64,000 nt of DNA from Dromaius novaehollandiae (lineage: Eukaryota; Chordata; Aves; Casuariiformes; Dromaiidae). Positions 48,604 to 62,200 of the stretch are shown in pieces. The notes below the pieces were generated by a model, which was not told the DNA's origin, ran no database searches, and saw only the letters and a list, made by a program, of their open reading frames with translations. Within the stretch, counting starts at the first letter, position 1; each line of letters opens with the position of its first letter. The stretch covers positions 18,457,001 to 18,521,000 of the forward strand of contig NC_088102.1 in assembly GCF_036370855.1 (NCBI RefSeq), read 5' to 3'. Position numbers and translations under genes: made by a program.

Positions 48604-51600
48604 GTGAGACGAGACGCGACCCGACGAGGCGCCACGCGGAGCCGAGCGGTGAGCGCGGGCTGGGGAGGGGGCGAGCGCGGCGTCGCGGCAGGGGAGGGGT
48701 GGGGGTGAGACCGCCGCCCCCACAGCGGCGCTCCCGGCGGGGCCGGGCCGGAGCGGACCGGGGCGGTGGTGCCCTGCACGGCTGCGGCAGGGTCCCCTGG
48801 CGTCTCCCCGCGCTGGGCTCCGCCGCGGCCGGGCGGGGCTGGGGTGCGCCCCCCCCGGCCGGGGCAGCCGGCCCTTCTCCTCGGCAGCTCCCGCTCCGCC
48901 GGAGCGCGCGGGCCCGGCCCGGAGCGAGGGCAGCAGCGCGGCCCTTGGCCGCCGTCGGGGCCGGCCCGGCCGCAGCGCCCCTCCACGGGCGCCCCGCCGC
49001 GGGGCCCGCGCCCCTCCGCGCAGCCGCCGCCTTGCCGGGCCGGGGGCTGCGGGCTCCCGCTGCTGCCCCGCGCGGCGCCGCGGTCCCTTGGCCGTGGGGG
49101 CCGCGCCGCGCTCGCCTGGCTGCGCGGGGTCAGCTTCGCGCCTTGGCTCTTGGTGTCCGTGTCCCTGCGCGGCTCCCGGGGAAACTTGGGGGCTCTGCGG
49201 AGAGCGCGTGTGTGCCGGGGCCTCTGGAATATTCCTGCTGGTGGCGGGGCAGCGCCTCGCTCTCCATTCATGCTTCTGTCGCGCTTCTCTGCCGCCTCCT
49301 TTGAGGCCGCGGGGTGAAAGAGGACACCCGTGTGAAGTGCTGGCATAAAATACAGCAGTAACATAACAAAATGCTTGCTGATACCGTGATACACGCACCC
49401 ACTTAAAATCGTGTCGGAACTTAGCTCAGAGCACTCGGTGTCTCTTGAGGTTTTGTTCCAAACCGGTGGAGGAAAAGAGGAGACTTCCTTGGATTCAGTG
49501 AGTTTAGATCCTTCTCTGTTTCAAGCTTTTGCTTAAGAAAGTGTTGATATTTTTTCTCCTTTCTCCCCTCCTCCCCCTCTTCCCTAAGAGTCCATTGCCA
49601 GCATAACAAAAGTAATATCCATGCAGATTATTTTTTGAGGGTATGGAACAAGTATGTTTTATTTAGCAACGTACAGACACTGTGGACTATGTTATTGTTC
49701 AAAATACAAGGTCTGAGTGCTTATTCTGTAAAATAGCTGCATGAAATTAATGTATTTTAAAGGTATGTCTTCTGATGTTTTCTCCATTCATGGAATAACC
49801 TAATTCTAATCAGTCCGAGCTGATGGACTACAGTACCTTGAACTATTTAAGAACTTGCTACTCTGATGCATCAAATACTGTTATATAAACATTGCTAACT
49901 GTTCCTGCTTATATGTAAACCTTCTATGACTATCCTAGCAAATAAAACTAGTAGTATCTGAAGTTATGGCGCTGAGCTGCCGAGCACTGTCTGTTTTTAT
50001 TCAAATTTAAAGTTAGACTTGCAGAGAGACTGCATGCAGGTAAACTAGAGTGTTGGAAGTAGAGTTCAGTATTTTATATTGAATGTACAACCAGAGTTTG
50101 TCCCTGTTCACTGGAGATGAAAAATAAATAATATAAAATCCTTTATATTTTGGCTCAGCTGCTCCAGGCATTGTTTTACTTGCTTTCAAACTTTAACCAA
50201 CGTATAGATGGATTTGATGTTCTAATCTAATTTCCTATGTTTAGACATATGAGGGACAAAGATGTGAGTCAGCTTGAATCATTTTTTATGGCATTGTTGT
50301 AATTGCTTGCTTTTTAAAAAAAAATCATTGTCTCTTGCTAATGTAAGTTTTCTTCATATGTCCAGATTCCCTTGCTGAGTCATAGATACAGTAGTGTTGT
50401 AATGCCTATAGCTGGCATTGACTGGTTTGCAAGGAGTCATACATGAAAGAATAGAATTATTTTTATAAGTTCTCCTAGAAGACTTGCACAGACTTGTCAC
50501 TGCAGTTTCTTTTTCTCTTGTTTTTTTGAGCTTGTCTGAGAAGCTCAAAACTCTGTATTGTGAAGGTATGTTGCTCATTCTTAAATTATAGTAAAGTATA
50601 CTGTCATTTCAGTCAGCTGTTTGAATTTAACTGAGTGGGGCTGTTAGAGCTGGAAGAACAGGCTAACAAAATATTAAGTCTTCATCTTGGAAAAAGCCTT
50701 TCAAGTTGCTGCATATGTGATGTCAGGTTTACACCTGTCACTGATGGCAATTAAGCTAGGCTTGTAGGAATGAATTCTAGGTTTGGACACCCCCTTCCTC
50801 TGTCCTGCTTGTGGGTTGCCTCAGTGTTGTGGCAGCTCGTGGTCCCGTGGGTCACCCCAGAAGGATGCGTGTCGCCAGCCCTGCTCCTGCTGCCACGCAG
50901 ATGCTAGTTTGGTCTTGATACACTGGGCTGCGTGCAAGTAAAGAATGTGTTCAGTTGTCTGGGCTGCACAGTGATGACCAAAGTAGTTGTGGCTGTCTTT
51001 CAGAGACAAAAAGAAAGGTGCATCACAACATCCTATGGGCTGCCTGTGGTTTGCATATTAATCAAACAGAAGTTGCATCAAATCAGAGTTTCATCAAATG
51101 TGAGATTGCTGTTAAGAAGAAATAACCACAATCTTAAAATTGTTGGTAAGAACCTGCTGCTCTTAAGGCAAATCCTGATTTAAAACTCTTCAGTCTTAAC
51201 TCTATTTTTCTTTACATTGTTATGAATATATTTATATGAACTTCATCAACTGTAAAATCAATGGCATACACCACCTTTCCAAACAGGTCCAGAAAATTGA
51301 TGAACAAACTTTATTAATACATGCAGTGTTAATTAGGAATCCTAGTTCAGATCTGAGTGTTAGACCACCTTCCAGTGAATCATTTAATTATTGCACTTCA
51401 GTTTCACTACTTAGGTCCTTTCAAGAATGAGGCTTGTCAGTATATCTTTAAATCTTTGGAGAGAAGCTACTATGGATTTTTAGAATACTCTTTTCTAAGC
51501 TGGCTTACCAATATGCCTGAAGTATTGCAGATACACATTTTGATACTAGTCTTGCTTTTTGTGCCCTATCCAGTCTGCCCTATAATGCCTCCCAAGAATG

Positions 51601-51864
51601 ATGTCAATTGTGAAGATACTTTGCATTAATGAATGGATGCTATGAGGAGATTTGAAATCTTCATGTGTTTCGTGTAGAAACTGTCAAAATCATGTGTTTG
51701 CAGGGGAAAAGAATCAGGAAAGACAGGAAAAACGTACAGGAAGGGGTCAAATACCAGTGATGGCTTATGCAACACTTACTTCATACCTTAGTGCCTGACG
51801 TTCCATACAGCTTTTGCGTCTAATTTGCGTGATATTATTCTCTGCCTGTGTTTTTTATTTCCAG
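48604..51864 (+). other. Intronic sequence downstream of the first exon
   Basis: The GC-rich first 700 bp of the intron complete the CpG island, then AT-rich sequence follows. No exon is recognised. The open frames at 50932-51183 and 51357-51629 have no domain. A locally GC-richer patch lies at 50820-50935. Confidence 0.6.
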
Positions 51865-52024
51865 CGTACAAGCAGAGAGATCAGACCGTCAGAGGCTCAC
51901 CTGGAACTACGAGGATCTCAAGCCTCTCATTTCTCCGTCCTTGGGACTAGGGCAGAATGCTCTCTTGCTTTATCAGGATGCTCGTGAGGTTCTGATTAGA
52001 CGTTCAGTGGCAGAACTGACTTGA
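51865..52024 (+). CDS. Candidate exon completing a 62-codon small ORF (hypothetical)
   Basis: A strong acceptor (pyrimidine-rich tract, ccag at 51861-51864) precedes a frame open for 52 codons to TGA at 52022-52024. Joined to the donor at 48603, the ATG at 48575 gives MAAAPGGCR-S and continues VQAERSDRQRLTWNYEDLK, PLISPSLGLGQNALLLYQD and AREVLIRRSVAELT. The split codon AG|C keeps frame without adjustment. The block is richer in CpG and GC than its surroundings. I recognise no family. It could instead be a second 5'UTR exon of the same gene, with the ORF acting as an upstream ORF, or chance. No clear downstream donor was identified. Confidence 0.3.
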
Positions 52025-55000
52025 GCGCTTGCTGTCTGTAGCTGCTCATTCCTGCTTCCCACACAGTCCCCTGTGCTGCTAGAACTGTTTACATGGCGTC
52101 ATCCTGAACCAGTGTGGGAAATTGATCTGTCTGAAAAATAAGCCAGTAAAACACAAAATGACTTTAGATCAGGTTGCTGATCTGGGTCATCACACTGCTA
52201 TGGAAAGTTTATTTGCTGGCCCAGCGGTAGAGGCAAGGAAAGTGGGGAAAGGGGAGCTGGGGGTGGGAGTGTGTTGCCTAAAGCAGTGAATTACATATGT
52301 AACTACATCCTTAATTAAATTTGAATCTGACTGGAATTGTTCCATTGGGTGCAAGGTTTTTACAAGATCACATCAAACAGTGCTGAACGTGTGCTTTAGC
52401 AGCTGGTATAACTGGTGGGCTTACAGGTAGATTTTCAGCCTCTTGGGGCTTTTCTGACATCTGTGAGTTTAAATCATTTTCTTTTAAATGTAAAATAGGA
52501 ATTGTCATGTTATATCAGAGTGGCAAAACATCTAAAAGACTACTTCCCCCCCCCCCCCATACCCCCCCTTCCACCCCCAGTCAAAGCTGATTAGGAAGAA
52601 GAAACTTTCAGTAGGCTGATTTGACGCTAACATCTTCCTCAGCCAATTTCTAACTTTTAGAGTAATGCCTTGATACTTGAGGTTTGCACATCTGGAAATT
52701 TTGCTTTATTTCCAGAACTTGACATTCTAACACTAACAGTTATCTATATAGAGATCTAATTATTTTGTAAATCCTGTTTGATCTTTGTCTTCAGATCTTG
52801 TCTGAATTCAGTGGTCTCTGCTCTGTATGACAGTCAGATTTCATTGTATGTTCAGTTGTTCCTGTATGTGAAAGAATTTTTTTTCTGTTGCTCTTTGTCT
52901 TTTTTTATTCATTATCATATCTTGTTTCCAGGCTATTATGGCATATCATAAAGGCTAGAAGGGAATTTCTTAAAAAATTTCTTAAAAATCACTTTTCGAG
53001 GAATTTTTTTTACCAATGCTGCTGTTAATTTCCATTCCCCATCTTTAGCCTTTTTATTTCTGTGCTATCCTCTCCGGTAGGGGATTATTTCAGTATTCTA
53101 ACTTGCAGCTTTTAAGACAAACCTCTTCTTGCAGTTCTTAACACTGAAGACTTGAAGTGATTATCTAGTGGGAAGTGCTTTAGGCATAGATCAAGCTAGT
53201 TAATGGTTATGCAAGATTTCTCCTTTATTTTGTAGCCTTGTGCAAGATCTGTTAAAACTGTGTTTCAGGATAACTGCCAAATTATTTTATACTTCTATTG
53301 ATGGTAACAATTGCTAAACTGAAAGGAGTTTGAAATAGTAATTTAATGAATGATCACTGCTTGATCTTTTAGTTAAGCATGTTATTTTGTGACCTGTGCT
53401 TGCAGCAGCTCTGTGTGATCAGTAGAGCTGCAAAGTTGATGCCAAAGGGACTTCTATGATTTATTTTTTGTTTGGGTCAGAAAAGGCTGTGCTTTCTAAT
53501 GGTCCAATGCCTGGATTTGAATCAAAGTTTGGAATATAAAAAGCGAAAATATTGGCATCTTTCGAAAGCATCAAACCTTATTAAAAATTATACCTATTTA
53601 TATGCAAATTAAGGTATTTTTGAGTGACTGGGTAGACTGCATTAGTGAGGAAATTGGAATGGTGCTTTGCATATCATAGTCTGCTACCTAAAGTATCTGT
53701 GGTGTAGCAAATATGTAATAACACTTCTGTGGTGATTTAGATTATTGTAATTGCTTTTAAGATAATTGATGAGTAACAAAGTTACTTTTCATACTCTCTT
53801 CTGATCCCCAAACTGGAATTTCTGCTTGAGAACTGAAGAAAAAGTCCTCCAAAATAACAAATCGAATGAGAATGCTATGAGACTGCATTTCCTAGGCTTG
53901 CACAGCTTTATTCTTTCTACTTTTTCATCATCTCCTGCTGTAGCTTTGTTTTCATGATGGTTCTTGATAAGTGTGTGTGGTGTTTTTGTTGTTTTTTGTT
54001 CATTTGTTTTTTATTAAAGATAATTCCTTGGCCACTGTAACTGAGGAGTGGGGCTTGCTATGAATTTGGTGATCTGTGACTTCATCTAGGAAAATGCAAG
54101 CCCTGTTCGAAGCCTCTCTGCTGCTGTGATAATGCTCATCCATAGGTTCTCTAGCGTTTAATGTGAGGCTGTGCTTAAGCCCCTCCTAGAGGCATTTAGA
54201 GGATTTCTCTCGTCTACCCAGGTGTCTATTTTAAAATGTGTAGAAGCTGAATTACCTCTGAAGATTGTGATATTCAACTAAATGACCAAAGGATTTCCTT
54301 TAGGAGAAAGGAGTGTAGACATCTATGTAGGGATTTTTTTTCCATTTAAAAAAAAAAGAAAAACAGTAAAATATGGAAATTCGTTAGAGCTTGATGCCTT
54401 GTGCCTTATCTCATCCTGTAATGGGCATCTTGATTTCAGATGTCTGGGGAGATGAAATAATACAAACACAAAATCTCTAGAATGTGGGCAAAGTTGATCA
54501 AGTTAATAGATTCATACTTTGATTCATTTCTTTAAAGTCACTAATGACTAAAGCTAAGCAAAATACAATCAAATTGCTTATACTGACATTCTAAGACAGA
54601 TTTTTATCTTTGCCTCAGTCTGTAATGAGGTACTTCTAGGAAGTTTTTGAGTTGGGTTTTTTATGTACTTCAAACACTAGCGTTACAGAAAAATGCTAAG
54701 CTGACAAAATGCACACTTGAGACAGGAAGTTCTGCATCATTTGGTGTAGTGATGACACCAATACCAAACAAGGGTGAGTCTGAGTCCCATCAGTGCTCTT
54801 CAGCTCTGAGGGATAACAGTTGTTACTGGTGAGCTGGATGTAGGCACCATAATTTCTACAAAGCATGTAAGAGCGTGAGGAATTCCTGCTCAGTGTCCTT
54901 GTAAGTTCCCCCATCCTAATGTACTAAGTATCTGTATCACCTCTGTAACTTATTTGCATGAGTGATTTGGGGATTTAGCTTATCTTAAATTTTTGCATGA

Positions 55001-55711
55001 GACCATTACTGCCTCAGATCCTCAAATTCCAGTTTGGCCAACTATTTTTAGGGTTTTTTTATATATATATAATCAAAGAGGATATTTAAAAGAATCTCAT
55101 GCTTTTTATTTTAAGAACTTACCTGATGTAGATTGGAAAGTACCTTCTCTTTCTGACGCCATCATTTAAAAACTCTGTAGGTTTTAGTCCTTCATAAAAC
55201 ATCTCTAGAAGTGTGGATCTGAACTTGAAATGCCAAGATACCCTTTTAGCATCATAAGGCTGTCATACAGCATAAGATTATGCTCTCTGTAATAGTACTT
55301 TGTAATTCTAAGTGGCTGCCTAAAGACTTGGTAGCTCTTGGTAAAGTGACCCTTATATGTATTTCTGAACTTAATCAAAGCTATGCTTCAACTCAGTTTA
55401 ACTGAATTCTTTGCTGTAACCCGGGCATTTACTATTTCAAGATGCTTTTCAGGTGTAAATTACAAAGCTTCTGAAAACAGAAATACTCAGAAGTATAGTC
55501 CTAAAACAAACTTTCTAAAATATCTGTCCATACTATTTGGGACTTTTCCATTTCAAGGAAAATACTTTGGATGTTTTCAGGAGAGAAGCTAAAATGTCTT
55601 GACAAACATACAACTCATTTTGTCTAGCTGTAATTTGGTTTCTGTGCAATTACTCAATTCGTTATTTGATCAAAACTTGCTGGTTTGGGCTAATAAACTT
55701 GTGCTGATCTA

Positions 55712-55787
55712 GTTTTCCTCTTCTTTCTTCCTTCCACCTCCCCCCATCCATTTCCCTTTCTTCTCTTTCCTTCCCCTTCCCCATTCT
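55712..55787. repeat. Polypyrimidine tract
   Basis: About 75 bases are nearly all C and T on the plus strand, in mixed ttcc, ttct and cccc blocks. Such tracts can adopt triplex (H-DNA) structure. No splice acceptor AG with a following open coding exon is evident at its right edge. Confidence 0.75.
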
Positions 55788-56167
55788 ATTTTTAGCTACC
55801 AACTTCATTTTCTGGAGAATTAATTTAGAAAATGGCACACTTTGCTGCTGGGGTTTGCCTGCATCACAGCTGAATTGTATTAAGCCCTAATGATACTTGA
55901 CAATAATGAGAATGCTTATTTAAACATCTTGTGAATTTGAGTTCCAGCTTTGTTTTTAATTTGGAAGAAAGCGGAACCTGCATTTTTTTCCTATATGTAT
56001 AACATTATTTGCTTTATTCAAGTAAAAATCAGCCTTGTGGGATTTTTGTTGTTGATTATTTTTAACCTGGGTCAGTTCTCTAATCCTGTTCATTGAATAT
56101 GAATGCTGGGGAATGGAGAGTTGCGAGTGGGAATGATCAGCTGGGAAAAGAGGGAAAGTGAGACTGC

Positions 56168-56215
56168 TTTTTTTTTTTTTTTTTTTTTGGTCCCAATTTT
56201 GTCTTTTTTTTTTTT
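56168..56215. repeat. Twin poly-T runs
   Basis: T21 and T12 are separated by 15 bases. They might be the reversed A-tail of a retroposed sequence, but no retrogene body is recognisable beside them, so simple low-complexity DNA is the safer reading. Confidence 0.8.
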
Positions 56216-59200
56216 AATAGTGCTGAATTTCTCAATTATTAGAAGAATCAAGAGAAGGTTTGGCAAGGATAACATACACTGGCAAAAGTTTCTCCTTCTG
56301 CTTTTCTTTGAATGGGAAAGAGTAGTAGTATCAAGGAAGGTTGTGGATAAGAGGATAAGATGAGCAAAACTCAGTCTAAAATGAGAGTTAGAGTAACAGG
56401 TTGCTTTAATGAAATATCTCCTTTAACACAATTCAGTAGACTGTCCCTTTAATACACTAGATTTTTTTTGCCTTCCTTCTAAAACTTTTATTTGATTTCT
56501 TAGAAATTTTAATATTTTCTAATGGTCTAGGGTTTAAAGTAGGTTTAAAATATTGTATGTGGTGCGAATGGGGAGAGAAGTTGAGGAATATCATCAGTCT
56601 GCTCAAAGGGCAGACTTGCTTTAGCACAGAGTTGAACAAGGTGCCCCACAGGTTATCATTACTGTGCAGTATTAAAATCTCTAGATATGAGGTATGTGTG
56701 GGTATTGCTAAACTCATGAAATGTGTAAATATGACTCAAATTGGTGCATCCATTTTTAGGGTTTTCAAGGAACTTATATCAACATGTGTGGCGCTCCTTT
56801 GACTCTCAGCATTCATGTTACAGGACAAGAAATGAATGCTTTGGAAATCCAGAGGGAGCTTGTAGGAAGTCTGGAAGACATAACTTCCTTTTCTTGCTGA
56901 GGGGGAAATATAAACAAAGACCCAACTTAATTGTAGGCTAAGTACTAAACTGGTTTTCTGACTAAGCCCTTCCTAGCTTAATGGATTGCTTTTATCATAG
57001 AGGAAGTGCATTTTTCTGTTTCATTTGAAATAGGTTTCTATATTGGGGGGGGGGGGTCAAATCTTGAGCATTTAGTTTCAGCTGCAATTTTGTGGAATCT
57101 GTGTGCAAGTGCTAAAGGGCTGGTATAACTTTTGAGGGTTTTGGTGGTTTGTAGAGGAATCTGGGATTTGCATTTGTGAGCAGAGGCATTGTAGTACCCT
57201 TGTTCTGTTACTGTGCATGTTCGCGTGTTCTAAAATCTCTTCAAAACTGCTGAAATCTTTGAAGTATGTGGCACAGAAAGATTTCTTGGTGTAAAATGTT
57301 ATGATATATATAAATGTTACTTGTTGAAGTCAGCATGGCTCTTAGTTTTCTCCTGAATTTCTTGAATTTAGGTGACTATAGAGAAAAGCCCTACCAAAGG
57401 AGATTTTTTTTTTAATGTGCAAGCTTTCAAATAACTGCTGAAATCTTAACATTATAGTATATGAAGAGATAACTGACATATGCAAACAGATGCAAGATCC
57501 CAATGTTAGTTGTGTTGCATTTTGGTACTATAAAAGCATCTAAATAAAAACACATAGCCAGTGGGTTTGTCCTGGAATGTCAGACTTCCTCAAGAAGACA
57601 GTGGTCCATAACCACCTCACAAGCTCTTGAGTGACTCATTTGTTATATAAATATTGTGTATGATGACTCTTTCAGTTCAATTTCATATTGCTGCCTGCTT
57701 CAATGGGTAGAGTGAGATTGGAGGAGGCTGTAAAGGTTTGTTAAAAGACAAAAGGGGAAAGGTAGAGCACCAGGGCAGAAACCTGAGCCTCAGAAACAGT
57801 GGCTGCAAATGAAGATCCTGCCTGTGTGGCTCAGGCCAGGCTTGAATGACTTGTTCAAGGCTGAGCTTGAGGTCAAAGAAGAATTAAAAACATGAGTACA
57901 AGAGGTATGCATTTGCATAGTTGTTACAGCAGTCTAATAGCAATAGCTGCCCAAAAGTTCAGGTCTGCCAGCTGTGGGTTTCTGTTCATCCAGTTGTCAT
58001 GATGTGGCTGACTGTCAGACCAACCTGCAGACCTCCCTACTCTCTCTGTTATCTGCAACCCCTCCAGTAGTAGTATAATGGATTGGCCACCTGAAGGGAC
58101 TTGTTTGGTGATCATACAATCTCTGTATGTGGTGTGAGGGGAAGCGGGAAAACCACATGGATGGGGAAACAGGGTGAAGGGAAGGTGCCAGCTCCCTGTT
58201 AGCATCACTTTGGTTGTAGTGTATCTGTGAAGAGCTGACAGGCAGGGAGTCTTGTATACACAGTTAGCTTCTCCCCATAAGAGGAGGAATTTGGTGGTTT
58301 CAGGGGAGTGTAGGAAAACGCATATAGGCTTGGCTTTTTTTCCTCCTCCCCCACATGACAATATGTAGATAAATATTTCTGTCACTGCAAATTTTATATT
58401 TTCCAAGCCTTCAAAAAAGTACCCCCCCGACCTCTTCTAGTATTAATGGCTGATATCGGAAGGGTTGTTAACCAACGTCTGGTTGAAGGAAGGGAGGGGC
58501 AAACAGTGTAACTTCAGAGCGAAAGAAGTAAAGGCCTAAGAATTCGCTTTCACAGTGAATTTTAACTGTAGTTACCACTATGTAAATTGGTTGCTTCCTC
58601 TAGAACTACCCTTGGCTTGCAGATGATTTGAGAGTAATCTTTTTTTTTTCTTTCCCCTTCCCTCACTCTTCAGTCTTTAAGAGCTCTCTAGGAGAAATAA
58701 TATAACTAAGTAGCTGTAAGAACCCTCTTACAATATAGCAAGATGTTTAGATTTAGAGTGGTAGTTGACTGAATGGGGATAGAGGCAGTGCTGTCTCCTT
58801 GAGGGCAGAGCTGTTTGCAGCCACACTGGATAACCAGCTAAATACATGGTTATTTTTCAATCCGATCAGTTCCCTAATATGGTTCATTATGTGGCTTCAC
58901 AAATGTCTGCTAGACAGCTCTGCTGTAGGAAAGAGTGCATGGGAGTAGGAATGTTTGGTTTTGAAGGCAATGCCAGCTGAGCATTAGTCAAAGTGCGCTT
59001 CACATTTGATGGCTGTGAGGAGCAAGCAGCCCTCTGGCTACTTCTTGCTGCTTCTCCCTCCTCTGACATAGCTGTTCATTTGGTCATTCAATAAACTAGT
59101 GCAGGGAACGAATTAAACTGGAGAGAGAAATCCTGCGGAGGAGAATGCCCTGGTTCGGTTACTGACACCATGGGGGAGCTGCAGGAAGATGGTAATAGCA

Positions 59201-62200
59201 GCTGTGGTGAGCACTGCTGCTCAAGAAATATGCATGGAACCACAGCATCAGGGAACCGACTCTTTCGGAGGGGAGGGGAGATGAACCAATTGTACATTTT
59301 GAATCAAGATTGGAATGGTGTTTTAGTTGGATCCAAGACTTGTTGTTGTGGCTTGTGACTCTTATTGTTGAGACTCTATAACAAACTTTTGTCAGTTTTA
59401 TGACTGTGATTTAATGCTTTCCAAAACAAGGGCAAAAATCAATGTTTCTTCAAAAAAACCAATGTGTCTCAGGAGATGGACTGGACTAGATTATCTTTTT
59501 AGGCCTGTCCATGCTCCACCTCTCATTTTTTGTGTTGTAAATAAGAGAATCCATTAGTCTTAGAAGTATAAGAGATGATGCTAGCAATTGCTACCTCAAA
59601 TTTGTGGTATATCAAAGAGAAAAGGCTGCATGGGTGAAGTGCGGTGTTGCATGATGACAAAAGGATCCTCAGGGGCGATGGTGTATGGGACAAAAAGTAT
59701 GGTGCTATACTAAGGAGGGGGATATAGAGAAATCACTTTGAATAAATGGCAATACCGGTAAGAGCTGCTTTGGCCACAGGAGGAGGTTTTCAGTGGAAGT
59801 ACTTGAGATGCATATTATTCTGTCACCAAGCATCTATTAGAAGCTTATGCAGAAAGGAGGATGATCATGTAGAAATAGTGAAGTAACGAGGAATCCTGTT
59901 GGTAATGGTTCTAAGCAACAAAAATATCACAAGATGAAATTGTTACTGATGCAAAGGATGGCTGGCAGGGTGATGAGTTGATTGCAGCCAAAATAAGACT
60001 ATGGAAATAACCAGTAAACTGATTTAGGAACAGAGTCCGTTCATATTGGAAGGACATTCAGTACGTGGGCCCAAGACTGGCACTCAGTTTGGACATTGTG
60101 AGATCAGAGTTATTGTCTGGAAAGCCTCAAGCGGCAGCAGCATCAAAGGCTGCTACTGTTCCTATTAAGACTGTGGAAGGGGAACTATGACTATGTGATA
60201 AAAAGGGTGCTTTTTGAAGGCGAATTGAAAATGGCAAAGAGGATGGGTGCTGCTTACTTGCCCTTAGTGTAGGCACAAAGTGTAGCATCTGGGATTGTCC
60301 TATTAGCAACTTCAGAGGAAGCATGCTCTTGGAGGACATGTGCGTGACTGTAAACTGTATGTTGAATTTAAAAGCTCTGTTGTGTACAGGAAGTTCCCAG
60401 ATCCTCATTCACAGTAAATGGCTTTCTCTGAAAAAATTGGGCCTGGAGAGGAGGGCAAATGTCTCCAATACAAGGAGACTGTAGCGTATACCCCACTGGG
60501 GTGGTACTTGATATGAGAAGTCAGCAGTGGTAAAAGCCTGAGACAGATTTTCCATATGGTTGGGGTTTGAGCCAAGATTTCCCTGTCTTAGCAGACTTGC
60601 TAATTGGAAGCAGCATCTTGTGTTGTGGTTGGGTCACAGCTCAAGCAAGAAAAGGAATTCTCTTTCTGAATGAAATGAGGATATTTTGGGGGAGCTTCAA
60701 ATGAAAATAAAAGAAATGTATGAGTTGTAGAAACTTGCAAGGAGGAAAGATCCCTCTTCCTCCCCCCCCCATACAAAAAAAAGCCTGTTGACAGAAGTAC
60801 TTGGATTGGAAGACTATGAAATATGCTATTTAAAGGTGGGACAGCTTCACATGGATGATTCTTTCTTCTGCACCACTGCTGCCTTTTCCATGGAAGAAAT
60901 AAGAACCTTTTATCTGAGCAGATGATTGAGGGTACCTTTCTTGTTTACTTCGGCAATAAAGGGCTGGCAGTGTCTGAAGAGAGGGAGGGACTGTGGTCTT
61001 CCCAGACTGGTACAGTATTTAGTCCCAGTATCTGAAGTTAGTCAGCTGAAATTTGGAGTTAATTAAACTGCAGGCTGGCAAGAGAATTGCATGCTACCTA
61101 GTTTGATAGAAAGTTTGATAGAAATTTAAGTGTGTAACTTTTCTCATTTAAAAAAAAAATTTTTTTTGAGGTCTGATAATTTAAGGTATTTTCCATGTAA
61201 TTTGGAGTTTATTATTACTTTATTACACCAAAGAGGATTTGCTTTTTTAAAAACAAAAGCATGTTTTGTTTGCTTAGAATAGGCCTTTTAAGAAAACTTT
61301 GAAGTCTTTAAAAGATGTGTTGTGTCAAAATAACTTGCAGTTATTCAAGATTGGCTAAAATGAATTCTTCTCACTTTCCTTGTAAATGGATATGTTGATA
61401 CGTGATTACACTGTTCAGTGATATTGATAAGATTTGGTCAATAGGATTTCTTGAATCCCTTCCATAATAGTTTACTGATATTTTGTGTCCAGAATGACAT
61501 TCTGTGAAGTGAATAATACTTGCTTCAAGTGAAATCCTAAAAATGGAAAGTCATTGGAGAATACAAGCAGTTAGACACTTAATTTGGAGAGAGTCCTAGA
61601 GAGCAAAAGGTGAGTTCTTGCTGATTTTGCTAGAAGAATGTGTTTTGAATTCATCAACTTCTAGAACATTAGTTAAGTCTTTTATGTGAGCCTCATCTGT
61701 CAGAATAGGCTTTTGAGAAATTAGTGAGTACATGCAACCAACTGGAAGGATAAGTGATTTACAGAGATCAAGGTTCATTTGCAAGTATATGAAAACATTT
61801 TAGCTGTTTGAGAGGAGCTTCCTATTCCGTATGGGTTTGCAATGCTGTAATTTGATTAGTCTGAAGATGGTGTGATTTAAAAAAAAAAAAAGAAAGAAAA
61901 GCACTGGAGATGATATAAATACGTTGGTGTCCCATGACTCTTAAGCTCCTGTAGTGTTTCAGCTTGTCCTGTAGTGTTCCCTGCTGCTGACATTACTTGA
62001 TGGCTGCTGGATGTGACACATTCACATCATACTCTGAATTGCTTTGCAGAACATCAAAAATCCTACTATGAATGCTACTTGCAAAGGGAATGTTGAAAAG
62101 ATGACTTTTTTTCTGTACTTTCTGTGTCTTTTCAACTGCCAGAATGCTCCTCAATGTTTTCATTTTCTGAAGTATAAATACCTTCAAGGCTACAGGTCTC

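Larger units (their letters stand above)
47480..49330. promoter_or_regulatory. CpG island at the plus-strand gene start (probable BTBD7)
   Basis: A CpG-dense core runs from about 48060 to 49330, with a weaker outlier at 47480-47600. The core is extremely GC-rich and stop-poor, giving spurious open frames of over 400 codons on both strands. It encloses the promoter motifs and the first exon described separately. The island faces the UNC79 island some 30 kb away with the opposite transcription direction. Confidence 0.92.

Noticed and set aside
48000..49398. Open frames of more than 350 codons on both strands (48000-49304 plus, 48067-49398 minus, 48333-49394 minus)
   Set aside because: They lie in a CpG island where stops are rare, overlap each other on opposite strands, and read as Pro/Ala/Arg/Gly low complexity without domains.
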